Shown here piece by piece: positions 10,745 to 19,556 of a stretch of 64,000 nucleotides of DNA; within the stretch, counting starts at the first letter, position 1; every line of letters starts with the position of its first letter. The DNA lies in NCBI RefSeq assembly GCF_013155365.1, contig NZ_JABJRA010000003.1:1-64000 (forward strand). The letters run 5' to 3'. The notes below the pieces were generated by a model. That model made no database searches. It worked only from the letters and a program-made list of their open reading frames with translations, and was not told the origin of the DNA. This DNA is from Nocardioides sp. zg-DK7169 (lineage in GTDB: Bacteria > Actinomycetota > Actinomycetes > Propionibacteriales > Nocardioidaceae). Both the position numbers and the translations under genes were made by a program.

Positions 10745-12003
10745 TGTCCGACGACAAGACCCCCGAGGTCTCCGACCCGATCCTCGAGGCCCAGCGCCCG
10801 CAGGCGGAGACCTTCGCCGAGGCGGTGGCCCACGGCCACACCGCCACCCGCCTGGACACCTCCAAGCGTCCCGTGCTCGAGGTCGACAACCTGCGCATGT
10901 GGTTCCCGGTGAAGGCCTCCGGGCTGGTGCGCCGCACGGTCGGCCACGTGCAGGCCGTCGACGGCATCTCCTTCCAGGTCCCCGAGGGCGGCGCCCTCGG
11001 CCTGGTGGGGGAGTCCGGCTGCGGCAAGTCCACGACCGGTCGCCTGATCACCCGGCTCTACAAGCCGACCGGTGGTGCGATCAACTTCGAGGGCCGGGAC
11101 ATCGCCCAGCTCTCGAACCGCTCGCTGAAGCCGCTGCGCCGCAACGTGCAGATGATCTTCCAGGACCCCTACACCTCGTTGAACCCGCGCCACACGGTCG
11201 GCGCGATCGTGGGTGCGCCGCTCGCGGTGCACAACATCGTGCCGAAGAACCAGATCAAGGACCGGGTCAAGGAGCTCCTCGAGGTCGTCGGCCTGAACCC
11301 CGAGCACTACAACCGCTACCCGAACGAGTTCTCCGGCGGCCAGCGCCAGCGCATCGGCATCGCCCGCGCGCTGACGCTGAACCCGAAGGTGCTCGTCGCG
11401 GACGAGCCGGTCTCGGCCCTCGACGTGTCGATCCAGGCCCAGGTGGTGAACCTGCTGCAGGACCTGCAGCGCGAGTTCAACATCGCGTTCCTGTTCATCG
11501 CCCACGACCTCGCCGTGGTCCGGCACTTCTGCCCCGAGGTCGCGGTGATGTACCTCGGCAAGATCGTCGAGATCGCCGACCGCGAGACGCTGTACTCGCG
11601 TCCGCACCACCCGTACACGCAGGCGCTGCTCTCGGCGGTGCCGGACGTGAAGCAGGCGGCCATCGGCGGTCGCCGCGAGCGGATCCGTCTCGAGGGCGAC
11701 GTGCCCTCGCCGATCAACCCGCCCTCGGGCTGCCGCTTCCGCACCCGCTGCCACCTGGCGCAGGAGATCTGCGCCAAGGTCGAGCCGCCGCTGCTGCAGA
11801 TCGGCCCGCGCCACAAGGTCGCCTGCCACTTCCCGGCCCCGCTGGGCCAGGCGCCGGCGACCCCCTCGACCGCCGGCCTGCTCGGCGTGGACGACCGCGG
11901 CAACCCCCAGCCCGGCGCCGGCCCGGCCGCCGACCTGGGCGAGGGCCCCGGCTTCAACGACCGCTGGTTCGACGTCGAGCGCCGCTCGATGGTGGGCGCC
12001 TGA
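10744..12003 (+). CDS. Peptide ABC transporter ATPase, OppF type
   Basis: A 419-residue ATPase that should pair with the OppD-type subunit. Walker A is GESGCGKST, the signature is 'FSGGQRQRIGIARAL', and Walker B is 'VLVADEPVSALD'. The C-terminal oligopeptide domain includes 'PSGCRFRTRCHLAQEIC'. An extra N-terminal stretch of about 40 residues and an extended Pro/Gly-rich C-terminus (about residues 365-419) go beyond the usual OppF length of 320-350. The ATG shares its first base with the preceding TGA. It is the last gene of the operon and is followed by a hairpin. Confidence 0.93.
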   Translation: MSDDKTPEVSDPILEAQRPQAETFAEAVAHGHTATRLDTSKRPVLEVDNLRMWFPVKASGLVRRTVGHVQAVDGISFQVPEGGALGLVGESGCGKSTTGRLITRLYKPTGGAINFEGRDIAQLSNRSLKPLRRNVQMIFQDPYTSLNPRHTVGAIVGAPLAVHNIVPKNQIKDRVKELLEVVGLNPEHYNRYPNEFSGGQRQRIGIARALTLNPKVLVADEPVSALDVSIQAQVVNLLQDLQREFNIAFLFIAHDLAVVRHFCPEVAVMYLGKIVEIADRETLYSRPHHPYTQALLSAVPDVKQAAIGGRRERIRLEGDVPSPINPPSGCRFRTRCHLAQEICAKVEPPLLQIGPRHKVACHFPAPLGQAPATPSTAGLLGVDDRGNPQPGAGPAADLGEGPGFNDRWFDVERRSMVGA

Positions 12004-12014
12004 TCCACCGCGTC

Positions 12015-12041
12015 GCGGGGGCGTACGACGTACGCCCCCGC
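12015..12041. terminator. Hairpin ending the peptide-transport operon
   Basis: A perfect 12-bp stem GCGGGGGCGTAC/GTACGCCCCCGC closes a 3-nt GAC loop, 11 bp after the OppF-type stop. There is no T tract, as is usual for GC-rich actinobacterial terminators. Confidence 0.65.
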
Positions 12042-12050
12042 CGCGGTGCG

Positions 12051-12062
12051 TAGGCTCGTTGC
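12051..12062 (+). promoter_or_regulatory. Leaderless -10 element for rarA
   Basis: TAGGCT (12051-12056) stands 6 nt before the GTG start at 12063, with no room for a ribosome-binding site. Confidence 0.55.
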
Positions 12063-13445
12063 GTGGACGGTCTCTTCGACGTGCCCCGCTCCGGCGGGGC
12101 CAGTGGCGGGGGATCGCTGACGGCGAACACCCACGCCTCGGCGCCGCTCGCGGTGCGGATGCGGCCCCGCACCCTGGACGAGCTCGTCGGCCAGGAGCAG
12201 CTGCGTGCCCCCGGGGCGCCGCTGCGCCAGCTGATCGAGAACGAGCAGTCGATGTCGCTGCTGCTGTGGGGTCCTCCCGGCACCGGCAAGACCACGATCG
12301 CCTCGATCGTCAGCCAGCAGACCGACCGCCGCTTCGTGGAGGTCTCCGCGGTCTCCGCGGGCGTCAAGGAGGTCCGGGCGGCGATCGACTCCGCCCGCGC
12401 CGAGCTGGTCGCGACCGGGCGCGAGACGGTGCTCTTCGTCGACGAGGTGCACCGCTTCAGCAAGGCCCAGCAGGACGCGCTGCTCCCCGGCGTGGAGAAC
12501 CGCTGGGTGACGCTGGTGGCCGCCACGACGGAGAACCCGTTCTTCTCGGTGATCTCCCCGCTGCTCTCGCGCAGCCTGCTGCTGCGCCTGGAGTCGCTCA
12601 CCGACGACGACGTGCGCGCCGTGATGCGCCAGGCCCTCGTCGACGAGCGCGGCCTGGCGGGCCGCTTTGTCGTGGAGGACGACGCGCTGGAGCACCTGGT
12701 GCGTCTCGCCGGCGGCGACGCGCGCCGTTCGCTGACCTACCTGGAGGCCGCGACGGGCGCGGCGGTCTCGACGAGCTCGACCAGCCCCGGCGACGAGCCG
12801 ATCGTGGTGGACCTGGCGACCGCGGAGCTGGCGGTCGACCAGGCGGCGGTGCGCTACGACCGTCAGGGCGACCAGCACTACGACGTGACCAGCGCGTTCA
12901 TCAAGTCGGTGCGCGGCTCCGACGCGGACGCCGCCCTGCACTACCTGGCGCGGATGATCGTCGCCGGCGAGGACCCCCGGTTCATCGCCCGCCGGCTGCT
13001 GATCCTGGCCTCCGAGGACATCGGGCTGGCCGACCCGCAGGCGTTGCAGACCGCGGTGGCGGCGGCCCAGACCGTGCAGCTCATCGGCATGCCCGAGGCA
13101 CAGCTGACCCTGGCCCACGCGACCATCGCGCTCGCGGTCGCGCCGAAGTCCAACGCGGTGACCACGGCGATCTTCTCCGCCATCGGGGACGTCAAGGCCG
13201 GCAAGGTCGGACCGGTCCCACCGCACCTGCGCGACGCGCACTACGGCGGCGCCAAGGACCTCGGCCACGGCAAGGGCTACAAGTACAGCCACGACGAGCC
13301 GTTCGGCATCGCCGAGCAGCAGTACGCCCCGGACGTCGTCGCTGACGCGGCGTACTACCGCCCGACCTCGCTCGGTGCCGAGGGCCCGATCAAGGAGCGC
13401 TGGGAGCGGGTGCGCCGGATGATCCGCGGCAGGCACCGTGGCTGA
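12063..13445 (+). CDS. rarA: Replication-associated recombination protein A (RarA/MgsA AAA+ ATPase)
   Basis: A 460-residue AAA+ ATPase of the RarA/MgsA/WRNIP1 clamp-loader-like family that acts at stalled replication forks. Walker A GPPGTGKT is at residues 70-77, Walker B with DEVH at 127-130, and the sensor 1 region is '[12 protein letters not shown]'. The C-terminal tetramerisation domain has the family hallmarks '[10 protein letters not shown]' and 'GYKYSHD'. Length is typical. The GTG at 12063 follows a TANNNT promoter element and the protein is full length from it. The next gene, a membrane protein, has its own leaderless-type promoter. Confidence 0.93.
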   Translation: MDGLFDVPRSGGASGGGSLTANTHASAPLAVRMRPRTLDELVGQEQLRAPGAPLRQLIENEQSMSLLLWGPPGTGKTTIASIVSQQTDRRFVEVSAVSAGVKEVRAAIDSARAELVATGRETVLFVDEVHRFSKAQQDALLPGVENRWVTLVAATTENPFFSVISPLLSRSLLLRLESLTDDDVRAVMRQALVDERGLAGRFVVEDDALEHLVRLAGGDARRSLTYLEAATGAAVSTSSTSPGDEPIVVDLATAELAVDQAAVRYDRQGDQHYDVTSAFIKSVRGSDADAALHYLARMIVAGEDPRFIARRLLILASEDIGLADPQALQTAVAAAQTVQLIGMPEAQLTLAHATIALAVAPKSNAVTTAIFSAIGDVKAGKVGPVPPHLRDAHYGGAKDLGHGKGYKYSHDEPFGIAEQQYAPDVVADAAYYRPTSLGAEGPIKERWERVRRMIRGRHRG

Positions 13446-13466
13446 GGGACGCGGCACGTTGCGCGA

Positions 13467-13480
13467 TAGGGTCAACGCTT
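13467..13480 (+). promoter_or_regulatory. Leaderless-type -10 element ahead of the alaS-aro gene run
   Basis: TAGGGT (13467-13472) lies 8 nt before GTG 13481. It could drive the long run of overlapping genes from 13481 through mltG and beyond. Confidence 0.45.
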
Positions 13481-14026
13481 GTGACTGAGCAGTGGAACGT
13501 GCCGGCCTGGGCCGTCGTGGCGCTCGTCGCCGTGCTCGTCGCGCTGGTCCTCGCCCTGGTCCTCACCATCGTGCGCGGACGCCGCCGCACGGTCGCCGGG
13601 CTGGACGCCGCGCGCGCCGAGACCGAGGCGCTGCGCGCCCAGGTGGAGGCGCTCGCCCGCGCCGCCGCACCGCAGCAGGTCACCCGCGAGGACCGGGAGT
13701 TCGTGATCACCGGGCTGGGCCACGAGGCCGAGGCCGGCGAGGAGCCGGACACCCGCGCCGTGGAGCGCGCCGACGCGGTGCCGACGGTGCCCGCGCGGCT
13801 CTTCGCCGACATGGTGCTGCGCGAGAGCGTCGTGCGCGGCGCCACGCTGGCCGCCGGCGTACGCCGTGCGCTGGCACCGGAGACCCGCAACCGGATCCGC
13901 TTCGAGTACAAGCGCGAGGTCAAGCGCTCGCGCAAGCACCGCCGCGCGGAGACCCGTGAGGCGATCGCCTTCTACCGCGCCCACCAGCGTGCCGCGCTGG
14001 ACGACACCACGGAGGTCGCGTCGTGA
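13481..14026 (+). CDS. Hypothetical single-pass membrane protein upstream of alaS
   Basis: A 181-residue protein with one N-terminal membrane helix (about residues 9-31, 'AWAVVALVAVLVALVLALVL'). A short Ala/Glu/Arg-rich coiled-coil-like stretch follows (about residues 40-65), and the C-terminal half is strongly basic ('KREVKRSRKHRRAETREA'). No enzyme motif is seen. DUF948-type membrane proteins occupy this place upstream of alaS in other Actinobacteria, but I cannot confirm that family here. It overlaps the next gene by 4 bp (GTGA), so the two are probably made together. Confidence 0.75.
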   Translation: MTEQWNVPAWAVVALVAVLVALVLALVLTIVRGRRRTVAGLDAARAETEALRAQVEALARAAAPQQVTREDREFVITGLGHEAEAGEEPDTRAVERADAVPTVPARLFADMVLRESVVRGATLAAGVRRALAPETRNRIRFEYKREVKRSRKHRRAETREAIAFYRAHQRAALDDTTEVAS

Positions 14027-14340
14027 GCCGCGGGCTGTGGTTCGTCGCCGGCGCCGGTGCCGGTCTGTATGCCGCCGTGCGCGGGCGCCGCGCCGCGGAG
14101 GCGCTGAGCGCCGACGGGATGCGGGACCGGGTCAACGGCCTGGTCGCCGGGGCCCGGTTGCTGCGCCAGGAGGTCGCTCAGGGCGCCGCCGAGGCCGAGC
14201 CCGTCGTCCGTGAGCGGCTCGGCCTGGTGACCGGGCCCCCGGCGCTCGCCCCACCCCGCACCGGCGGCACACCGGCCGCACCCACGCTTCCCACCGATTC
14301 CCGACCCGAGACTGCACGGCTAGAGAGAGGCACCACCTGA
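14023..14340 (+). CDS. Small DUF6167-like protein
   Basis: A 105-residue protein beginning 'SRGLWFVAGAGAGLYAAVRG', a short Gly/Ala-rich hydrophobic segment (about residues 4-19), then an amphipathic helical region and a Pro-rich tail. The pattern and its position directly before alaS match DUF6167-type proteins of Streptomyces and relatives, whose function is unknown. Start and stop codons overlap both neighbours (GTGA with the membrane protein, TGATG with alaS), so translation is coupled. The family name is by resemblance only. Confidence 0.6.
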   Translation: MSRGLWFVAGAGAGLYAAVRGRRAAEALSADGMRDRVNGLVAGARLLRQEVAQGAAEAEPVVRERLGLVTGPPALAPPRTGGTPAAPTLPTDSRPETARLERGTT

Positions 14341-17018
14341 TGGAGACCGCGGAGATCCGACGGCGGTTCGTCGCCCACTTCGAGCGGCACGCCCACACCG
14401 TGGTCCCGTCCGCCTCGCTGCTGCTGGACGACCCCAACCTGCTGTTCGTCAACGCCGGCATGGTGCCGTTCAAGCCGTACTTCCTGGGCCAGGAGACCGC
14501 GCCGTACGACCGCGCGGTGAGCGTGCAGAAGTGCGTGCGGACCCTCGACATCGAGGAGGTCGGCAAGACCACCCGGCACGGCACGTTCTTCCAGATGTGC
14601 GGCAACTTCTCCTTCGGCGACTACTTCAAGGAGGGCGCCATCCGCTTCGCCTGGGAGCTGATCACCGGCTCCGTCGAGGACGGCGGACTGGGCTTCGACC
14701 CGGAGAAGATCTGGGTGACGGTGCTGCCCAGCGACACCGAGGCCAAGCAGCTGTGGCGCGAGGTCGCCGGCCTGCCCGAGGAGCGGATCCAGGAGCGCGG
14801 GCTCAAGGACAACTACTGGAACATGGGCGTGCCCGGACCGGGTGGCCCCTGCTCGGAGATCTACGTCGACCGCGGCCCGGAGTACGGCCCCGACGGCGGC
14901 CCGAACGCCGACGAGGACCGGTTCCTGGAGATCTGGAACCTGGTCTTCATGCAGGAGTCGCTGAGCGCCGTGCGCGCCAAGGACGACTTCGACGTCGAGG
15001 GCCCGCTGCCCGCGCAGAACATCGACACCGGCATGGGCCTGGAGCGCGTCGCCTACCTGCTCCAGGGCAAGCAGAACATGTACGAGATCGACGAGGTCTT
15101 CCCCGTCATCGAGCGCGCCAGCGAGCTGACCGGGCGCGCGTACGGCGCGAACGAGCAGGACGACGTCCGCTTCCGCGTGGTCGCCGACCACGTGCGCAGC
15201 GCCCTGATGCTGATCGGCGACGGCGTCACCCCCGGCAACGAGGGCCGTGGCTACGTGCTGCGCCGTCTGCTGCGCCGTGCCGTGCGCTCGATGCGCCTGC
15301 TCGGTTTCGAGGACCGCGCGCTGCCGGAGCTGCTCCCGGTGTCGATGAGCAGGATGAAGGTGTCCTACCCCGAGCTGGAGAGCGGCTTCGAGCGCATCTC
15401 CCGGGTGGCGTACGCCGAGGAGGACGCGTTCCGCAAGACCCTCGCGGCCGGCACCCAGATCTTCGACCAGGCCGCGCAGGAGGTCCGCAGCAGCGGGTCG
15501 ACGACGCTGGCCGGCGCGAAGGCGTTCGCCCTGCACGACACCTATGGCTTCCCGATCGACCTGACCCTGGAGATGGCCTCCGAGGCCGGGCTGAGCGTCG
15601 ACGAGCAGGGCTTCCGCTCGCTGATGGCCGAGCAGCGTGAGCGGGCCAAGGCCGACGCGCGCGCCAAGAAGGGCCAGCACGCCGACACCGGCGTCTACCG
15701 CGGCATCCTCGACGCCAACGGCCCCACCGAGTGGCTCGCCTACGAGACCCTCGAGACCGAGTCCCGCGCGCTCGCGGTCCTGCGCGGCGGCGAGCGGGCC
15801 TCCTCGCTGAGCGAGGGCGAGGTCGGCGAGCTGGTCCTGGACCGCACGCCGTTCTACGCCGAGTCCGGTGGTCAGGCCGCCGACGCCGGCGTCATCGAGT
15901 TCGACGGTGGCAAGCTGGAGGTGCTCGACGTGCAGCGCCCGGTGCGCGGCCTGGTCGTGCACCAGGTGCGCGTGCTGGAGGGCGAGCTCGACCCCGACCG
16001 CCCCCTGCACGCCAAGGTCGACGCCGAGTGGCGCACCGGCGCCCGCCAGGCGCACTCGGGCACCCACGTGGTGCACGCCGCGCTGCGCCAGGTGCTCGGC
16101 CCCAGTGCCCTGCAGTCCGGCTCCTACAACCGTCCCGGCTACCTGCGCCTCGACTTCGGCTGGACCCAGGGGCTGACCCCGGGCCAGGTGCGCGACATCG
16201 AGCAGGTCTCCAACGAGGCGCTGCGCGCGGACCTCCCGGTCGGCTGGCAGTACATGACGCTCGCCGAGGCCAAGGAGTGGGGCGCGATCGCCCTGTTCGG
16301 CGAGACCTACGACGACACCAAGGTGCGCGTCGTCGAGATCGGCGGCCCCTGGTCGCGCGAGCTCTGCGGCGGCACGCACGTGGACCACTCCTCGCAGATC
16401 GGCACCCTCGTGGTGACCGGCGAGTCCTCGGTCGGGTCGGGCAACCGGCGCATCGAGGCGTTCACCGGCCTGGAGGGCTTCGCCTACCTCGCCCGCGAGC
16501 GCGACGTGGTCGGCCAGCTCACCGGCCTGCTGAAGGCCCAGCCCGACGACCTCGTCGGCCGCGTCTCGGAGCTGGTGGACCGGCTCAAGGCCGCGGAGAA
16601 GGAGGTCGAGAAGGCCCGCCTGGCCCAGATCCTGGCCGCCGCGGGCGAGCTCGCCGCCGGCGCGCAGGACGTCGCCGGCGTGGCGCTCGTCGCCCACCGC
16701 GTCGACGGTGCCGGGGGCGGCGACGTCCGCACCCTGGCCATGGACATCCGCAGCCGCCTCGGGGCCGGTCGCCCGGCCGTGGTCGTGGTGATGGGCATCG
16801 CGGACGGCAAGGTCTCCGTGGTCGCGACCACCAACGAGGCCGCCCGCGAGCGTGGCCTGAGCGCCAACGCGCTGGTCCGCGCGGTCGGCCCGCTGGTCGG
16901 CGGCAAGGGCGGCGGCAAGGACGACGTCGCCCAGGGCGGCGGCACCGACACCAGCCGGGTCGACGAGGCCCTCGGGGTGGTCGGCGCGGAGGTTGCGCGG
17001 ACGGTGAGCGGGGCCTGA
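14340..17018 (+). CDS. alaS: Alanyl-tRNA synthetase
   Basis: An 892-residue class II synthetase that charges tRNA-Ala. The catalytic domain opens with 'RRRFVAHFERHAHTVVPSAS' and contains 'QMCGNFSFGDYFKEGAI'. The editing domain, which hydrolyses Ser- and Gly-tRNA-Ala, has the zinc motifs 'HSGTHVVH' (about residue 570) and 'CGGTHVDH' (about residue 680). A C-Ala domain with DHHA1-type sequence and glycine-rich 'GGKGGGKDD' closes the protein. Length fits the family. ATG 14340 overlaps the previous TGA and has an AGAGAGAGG ribosome-binding site. Confidence 0.96.
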   Translation: METAEIRRRFVAHFERHAHTVVPSASLLLDDPNLLFVNAGMVPFKPYFLGQETAPYDRAVSVQKCVRTLDIEEVGKTTRHGTFFQMCGNFSFGDYFKEGAIRFAWELITGSVEDGGLGFDPEKIWVTVLPSDTEAKQLWREVAGLPEERIQERGLKDNYWNMGVPGPGGPCSEIYVDRGPEYGPDGGPNADEDRFLEIWNLVFMQESLSAVRAKDDFDVEGPLPAQNIDTGMGLERVAYLLQGKQNMYEIDEVFPVIERASELTGRAYGANEQDDVRFRVVADHVRSALMLIGDGVTPGNEGRGYVLRRLLRRAVRSMRLLGFEDRALPELLPVSMSRMKVSYPELESGFERISRVAYAEEDAFRKTLAAGTQIFDQAAQEVRSSGSTTLAGAKAFALHDTYGFPIDLTLEMASEAGLSVDEQGFRSLMAEQRERAKADARAKKGQHADTGVYRGILDANGPTEWLAYETLETESRALAVLRGGERASSLSEGEVGELVLDRTPFYAESGGQAADAGVIEFDGGKLEVLDVQRPVRGLVVHQVRVLEGELDPDRPLHAKVDAEWRTGARQAHSGTHVVHAALRQVLGPSALQSGSYNRPGYLRLDFGWTQGLTPGQVRDIEQVSNEALRADLPVGWQYMTLAEAKEWGAIALFGETYDDTKVRVVEIGGPWSRELCGGTHVDHSSQIGTLVVTGESSVGSGNRRIEAFTGLEGFAYLARERDVVGQLTGLLKAQPDDLVGRVSELVDRLKAAEKEVEKARLAQILAAAGELAAGAQDVAGVALVAHRVDGAGGGDVRTLAMDIRSRLGAGRPAVVVVMGIADGKVSVVATTNEAARERGLSANALVRAVGPLVGGKGGGKDDVAQGGGTDTSRVDEALGVVGAEVARTVSGA

Positions 17019-17021
17019 GGC

Positions 17022-17492
17022 GTGCGGCACGGCGTACGCCTCGGCATCGACCCCGGTGACGCGCGCATCGGGGTCGCCCGCAGCGACCCGTCGGGCTTCC
17101 TGGCGACCCCCGTCGAGACGGTACGGCGCGGCAAGGGCGACCTCGCCCGGATCCGCCGGCTGCTCGCGGAGATCGCGGAGGAATCCGAGGTCGTGGAGGT
17201 GGTCGTCGGGCTGCCCCGCTCGCTCGGCGGCGGGGAGGGCCCCGCGGCGGTGAAGACCCGCGAGTTCGCCCGCGCGCTCGCGGCCCGGATCGCGCCGACA
17301 CCGGTGCGACTCGTCGACGAGCGGCTGACCACGGTGTCCGCGGAGGCTATGCTGCGCGACCGAGGGCGAAGCGGGAGCAAGCGCCGTGCGGTGGTCGACC
17401 AGGCCGCCGCGGTCCTGATCTTGCAACATGCACTGGACACCGAGCGCGCGACGGGGACCGCGCCCGGCGAGATCGTCGAGGAGACGACATGA
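17022..17492 (+). CDS. ruvX: Holliday junction resolvase-like protein RuvX (YqgF)
   Basis: A 156-residue RNase H-fold protein of the YqgF/RuvX family, linked to pre-16S rRNA 5' maturation and possibly Holliday junction cleavage. The family signatures are 'RLGIDPGDARIGVA' with the first catalytic Asp, 'VVVGLPRSLGGGEG', 'VRLVDERLTTVSAE' with the DER catalytic triplet, and 'DQAAAVLILQ' with the final Asp. The GTG start is 4 bp after the alaS stop, and the end overlaps mltG by 4 bp. The alaS-ruvX-mltG-aroE order is widely conserved in Actinobacteria. Confidence 0.93.
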   Translation: MRHGVRLGIDPGDARIGVARSDPSGFLATPVETVRRGKGDLARIRRLLAEIAEESEVVEVVVGLPRSLGGGEGPAAVKTREFARALAARIAPTPVRLVDERLTTVSAEAMLRDRGRSGSKRRAVVDQAAAVLILQHALDTERATGTAPGEIVEETT

Positions 17493-18712
17493 CCGACCCG
17501 TACGACTCGCGAGACGCTGCGCCCGAGGACAGGCAGGGCCTGGGCTCCCTCGAGGCGGCGCTCGACGAGCCCCACGAGACCCCCGTGGTCCCCGGCACCT
17601 CCGCCTCGCAGCCCGGCGGTCGCCGGCGCCGCGAGCGCAGCCGCCTGCCCGGCTGCCTGGCCGCCCTCGTGGCGCTGGTCGTCGTGGTCGGCGGGCTCTA
17701 CTGGGGCGTCTCGACCGGTGTCTCCAAGATCCAGGACATGTTCGGCGACCCGGAGGACTACCCGGGTCCCGGCAGCGGCCAGGTGCTCTTCGAGGTCTCC
17801 CCGGGCGACACGCTGTCGCAGATGGGGCGCAACCTGAAGGACGCCGACGTGGTCGCCTCCGTCGACGCCTTCACGGCCGCGGCCAGCGCGAACCCCGACT
17901 CCACCGGCATCCAGGTCGGCTACTTCGAGCTGAAGGAGCAGATGCGCGCCAGCGACGTCGTCGACGTGCTGGTCGACCCCTCCAACATCGTCTCGGCGAC
18001 CGTCACGATCCCCGAGGGCCTGCGCGTCGTCGACATCGTGGAGATCCTCGCCGACAAGACCGACTTCTCCGCCGCCGCCTTCGAGAAGGTCCTCGACCAG
18101 CCCGGCAAGATCGGCCTACCCGACTACGCCGACGGCAACCCGGAGGGCTACCTGTTCCCGGCGACCTACGCGTTCGGCCCCAAGGACAAGCCGCTCGACA
18201 TGGTCCGCGCGATGGTGCGCCGCTGGGAGCAGGCCGCCGAGGACGCCGGGCTCGTCGAGGCCGCCGACCGGCTCGGCTACACCCCGCACGAGCTGATGAC
18301 CATCGCCTCCCTGGTGGAGGCCGAGGGCCGCGGTGACGACATGCCCAAGATCGCGCGGGTCATCTACAACCGTCTCGAGACCGAGGGCTACCCGACCAAC
18401 GGCAAGCTCGAGATCGACGCCACGGTCAACTACGCGCTGGGGCGCAACCTCGGCGTCGCGATCTCCTCCGAGGACCTCGCGGTCGACTCGCCGTACAACA
18501 CCCGGCGCTACCCTGGGCTGCCCCCGGGCCCGATCGAGGCACCCGGTGACGACGCGATCGCCGCCGCGGCGGCACCGGCCGAGGGTCCGTGGTTCTTCTA
18601 CGTCACCGTCGACCTGCGCACCGGCGAGACCAAGTTCACCGAGGACTACGACGAGTTCCTGACCTTCAAGAACGAGTTCCTGGAGTACTGCAAGACCTCC
18701 GACGCATGCTGA
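17489..18712 (+). CDS. mltG: Endolytic peptidoglycan transglycosylase MltG
   Basis: A 407-residue type II membrane protein of the YceG/MltG family that cuts nascent glycan strands and so sets their length. A disordered, charged N-terminus (residues 1-52) precedes a single membrane helix (about residues 55-77, 'CLAALVALVVVVGGLYWGVS'). A LysM-like subdomain follows ('VSPGDTLSQMGRNL'), then the catalytic YceG domain with the conserved Glu in 'IASLVEAEGRGDDMPKIARV' and the 'SPYNTRRYPGLPPGPI' motif. It is coupled to ruvX by a 4-bp overlap. Confidence 0.93.
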   Translation: MTDPYDSRDAAPEDRQGLGSLEAALDEPHETPVVPGTSASQPGGRRRRERSRLPGCLAALVALVVVVGGLYWGVSTGVSKIQDMFGDPEDYPGPGSGQVLFEVSPGDTLSQMGRNLKDADVVASVDAFTAAASANPDSTGIQVGYFELKEQMRASDVVDVLVDPSNIVSATVTIPEGLRVVDIVEILADKTDFSAAAFEKVLDQPGKIGLPDYADGNPEGYLFPATYAFGPKDKPLDMVRAMVRRWEQAAEDAGLVEAADRLGYTPHELMTIASLVEAEGRGDDMPKIARVIYNRLETEGYPTNGKLEIDATVNYALGRNLGVAISSEDLAVDSPYNTRRYPGLPPGPIEAPGDDAIAAAAAPAEGPWFFYVTVDLRTGETKFTEDYDEFLTFKNEFLEYCKTSDAC

Positions 18713-18722
18713 CGGGCGAGCG

Positions 18723-19550
18723 GTGATGGGTGCCTCGAGGCGGTGCGCGGTGCTCGGCGATCCCGTCGCGCACTCGCTGTCGCCGACGCTGCACCGGGCG
18801 GGGTACGCCGCCGTGGGCCTGGACTGGTCCTACGACGCGGTCCGGGTGCCGGCCGGCGGGCTCGCGGGCTTCCTCGCCGGGCTCGACGAGACCTGGCGCG
18901 GGCTGTCGCTGACGATGCCGCTCAAGCGGGAGGTCCTGGCGCTGGCCGACGAGGTCACCGACCGGGCGCTGCTCGCGGGCGCGGGCAACACCTGGGTGCG
19001 CGGGGAGCGGACGCTGGTGGACAACACCGACCTGCCCGGCGCGGTCGCCGCGGTGCGCGAGCGCTACGACGGCCCGGTCACGGCCGCCACGGTGCTCGGC
19101 GCGGGCGCGACCGCCGCCTCGACCGGGCTGGCGCTGTGTGAGCTCGGCGCGTCCCGGATCACCCTGCTGGCCCGTTCGCCCGAGCGCGCCGCGGAGACCG
19201 CGGACGCGGTCCGGCGCCACCCCTCGGCGCCCGAGGTCGTGGTCGGCTCGCTCGCCGACGACGTCGCGACCGGCGAGGTGCTGGTCTCGACGGTGCCGGC
19301 CGAGGCGCAGACCCCCGACCTGCTGGCCCGCTGCACCGCGCCGGACGCCGTCTTCGAGGCGCTCTACGAGCCCTGGCCGACCCCGCTCGCCGCGGCCGCG
19401 CGCGACAGCGGGCGCGCCCTGGTCGGCGGCCTGGACCTGCTGGTGCACCAGGCGGTCCTGCAGTTCGAGATGTTCACCGGCGTGCCGGCCCCGCTGGCGC
19501 AGATGCGCGCCGCGGGGGAGCAGGCGCTGGCCGCGCGCGCCGGGGCGTGA
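18723..19550 (+). CDS. aroE: Shikimate 5-dehydrogenase
   Basis: A 275-residue NADPH-dependent enzyme reducing 3-dehydroshikimate to shikimate. The substrate domain has 'VLGDPVAHSLSP' (N-terminal Ser pair) and the catalytic Lys in 'SLTMPLKRE', then 'NTDLPGA' with the catalytic Asp. The cofactor site is the glycine-rich 'VLGAGATAAS'. The GTG at 18723 is directly followed by ATG 18726, so the start is uncertain by one codon. It heads the shikimate block (aroE-A24-aroC-aroK-aroB-aroQ) and lies 10 bp after mltG. Confidence 0.9.
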   Translation: MMGASRRCAVLGDPVAHSLSPTLHRAGYAAVGLDWSYDAVRVPAGGLAGFLAGLDETWRGLSLTMPLKREVLALADEVTDRALLAGAGNTWVRGERTLVDNTDLPGAVAAVRERYDGPVTAATVLGAGATAASTGLALCELGASRITLLARSPERAAETADAVRRHPSAPEVVVGSLADDVATGEVLVSTVPAEAQTPDLLARCTAPDAVFEALYEPWPTPLAAAARDSGRALVGGLDLLVHQAVLQFEMFTGVPAPLAQMRAAGEQALAARAGA

Positions 19551-19556
19551 GCGCGG

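Noticed and set aside
14178..17429. Minus-strand open frame of 1,083 codons opposite alaS
   Set aside because: Low-complexity composition with no domain; alaS on the other strand is unambiguous.
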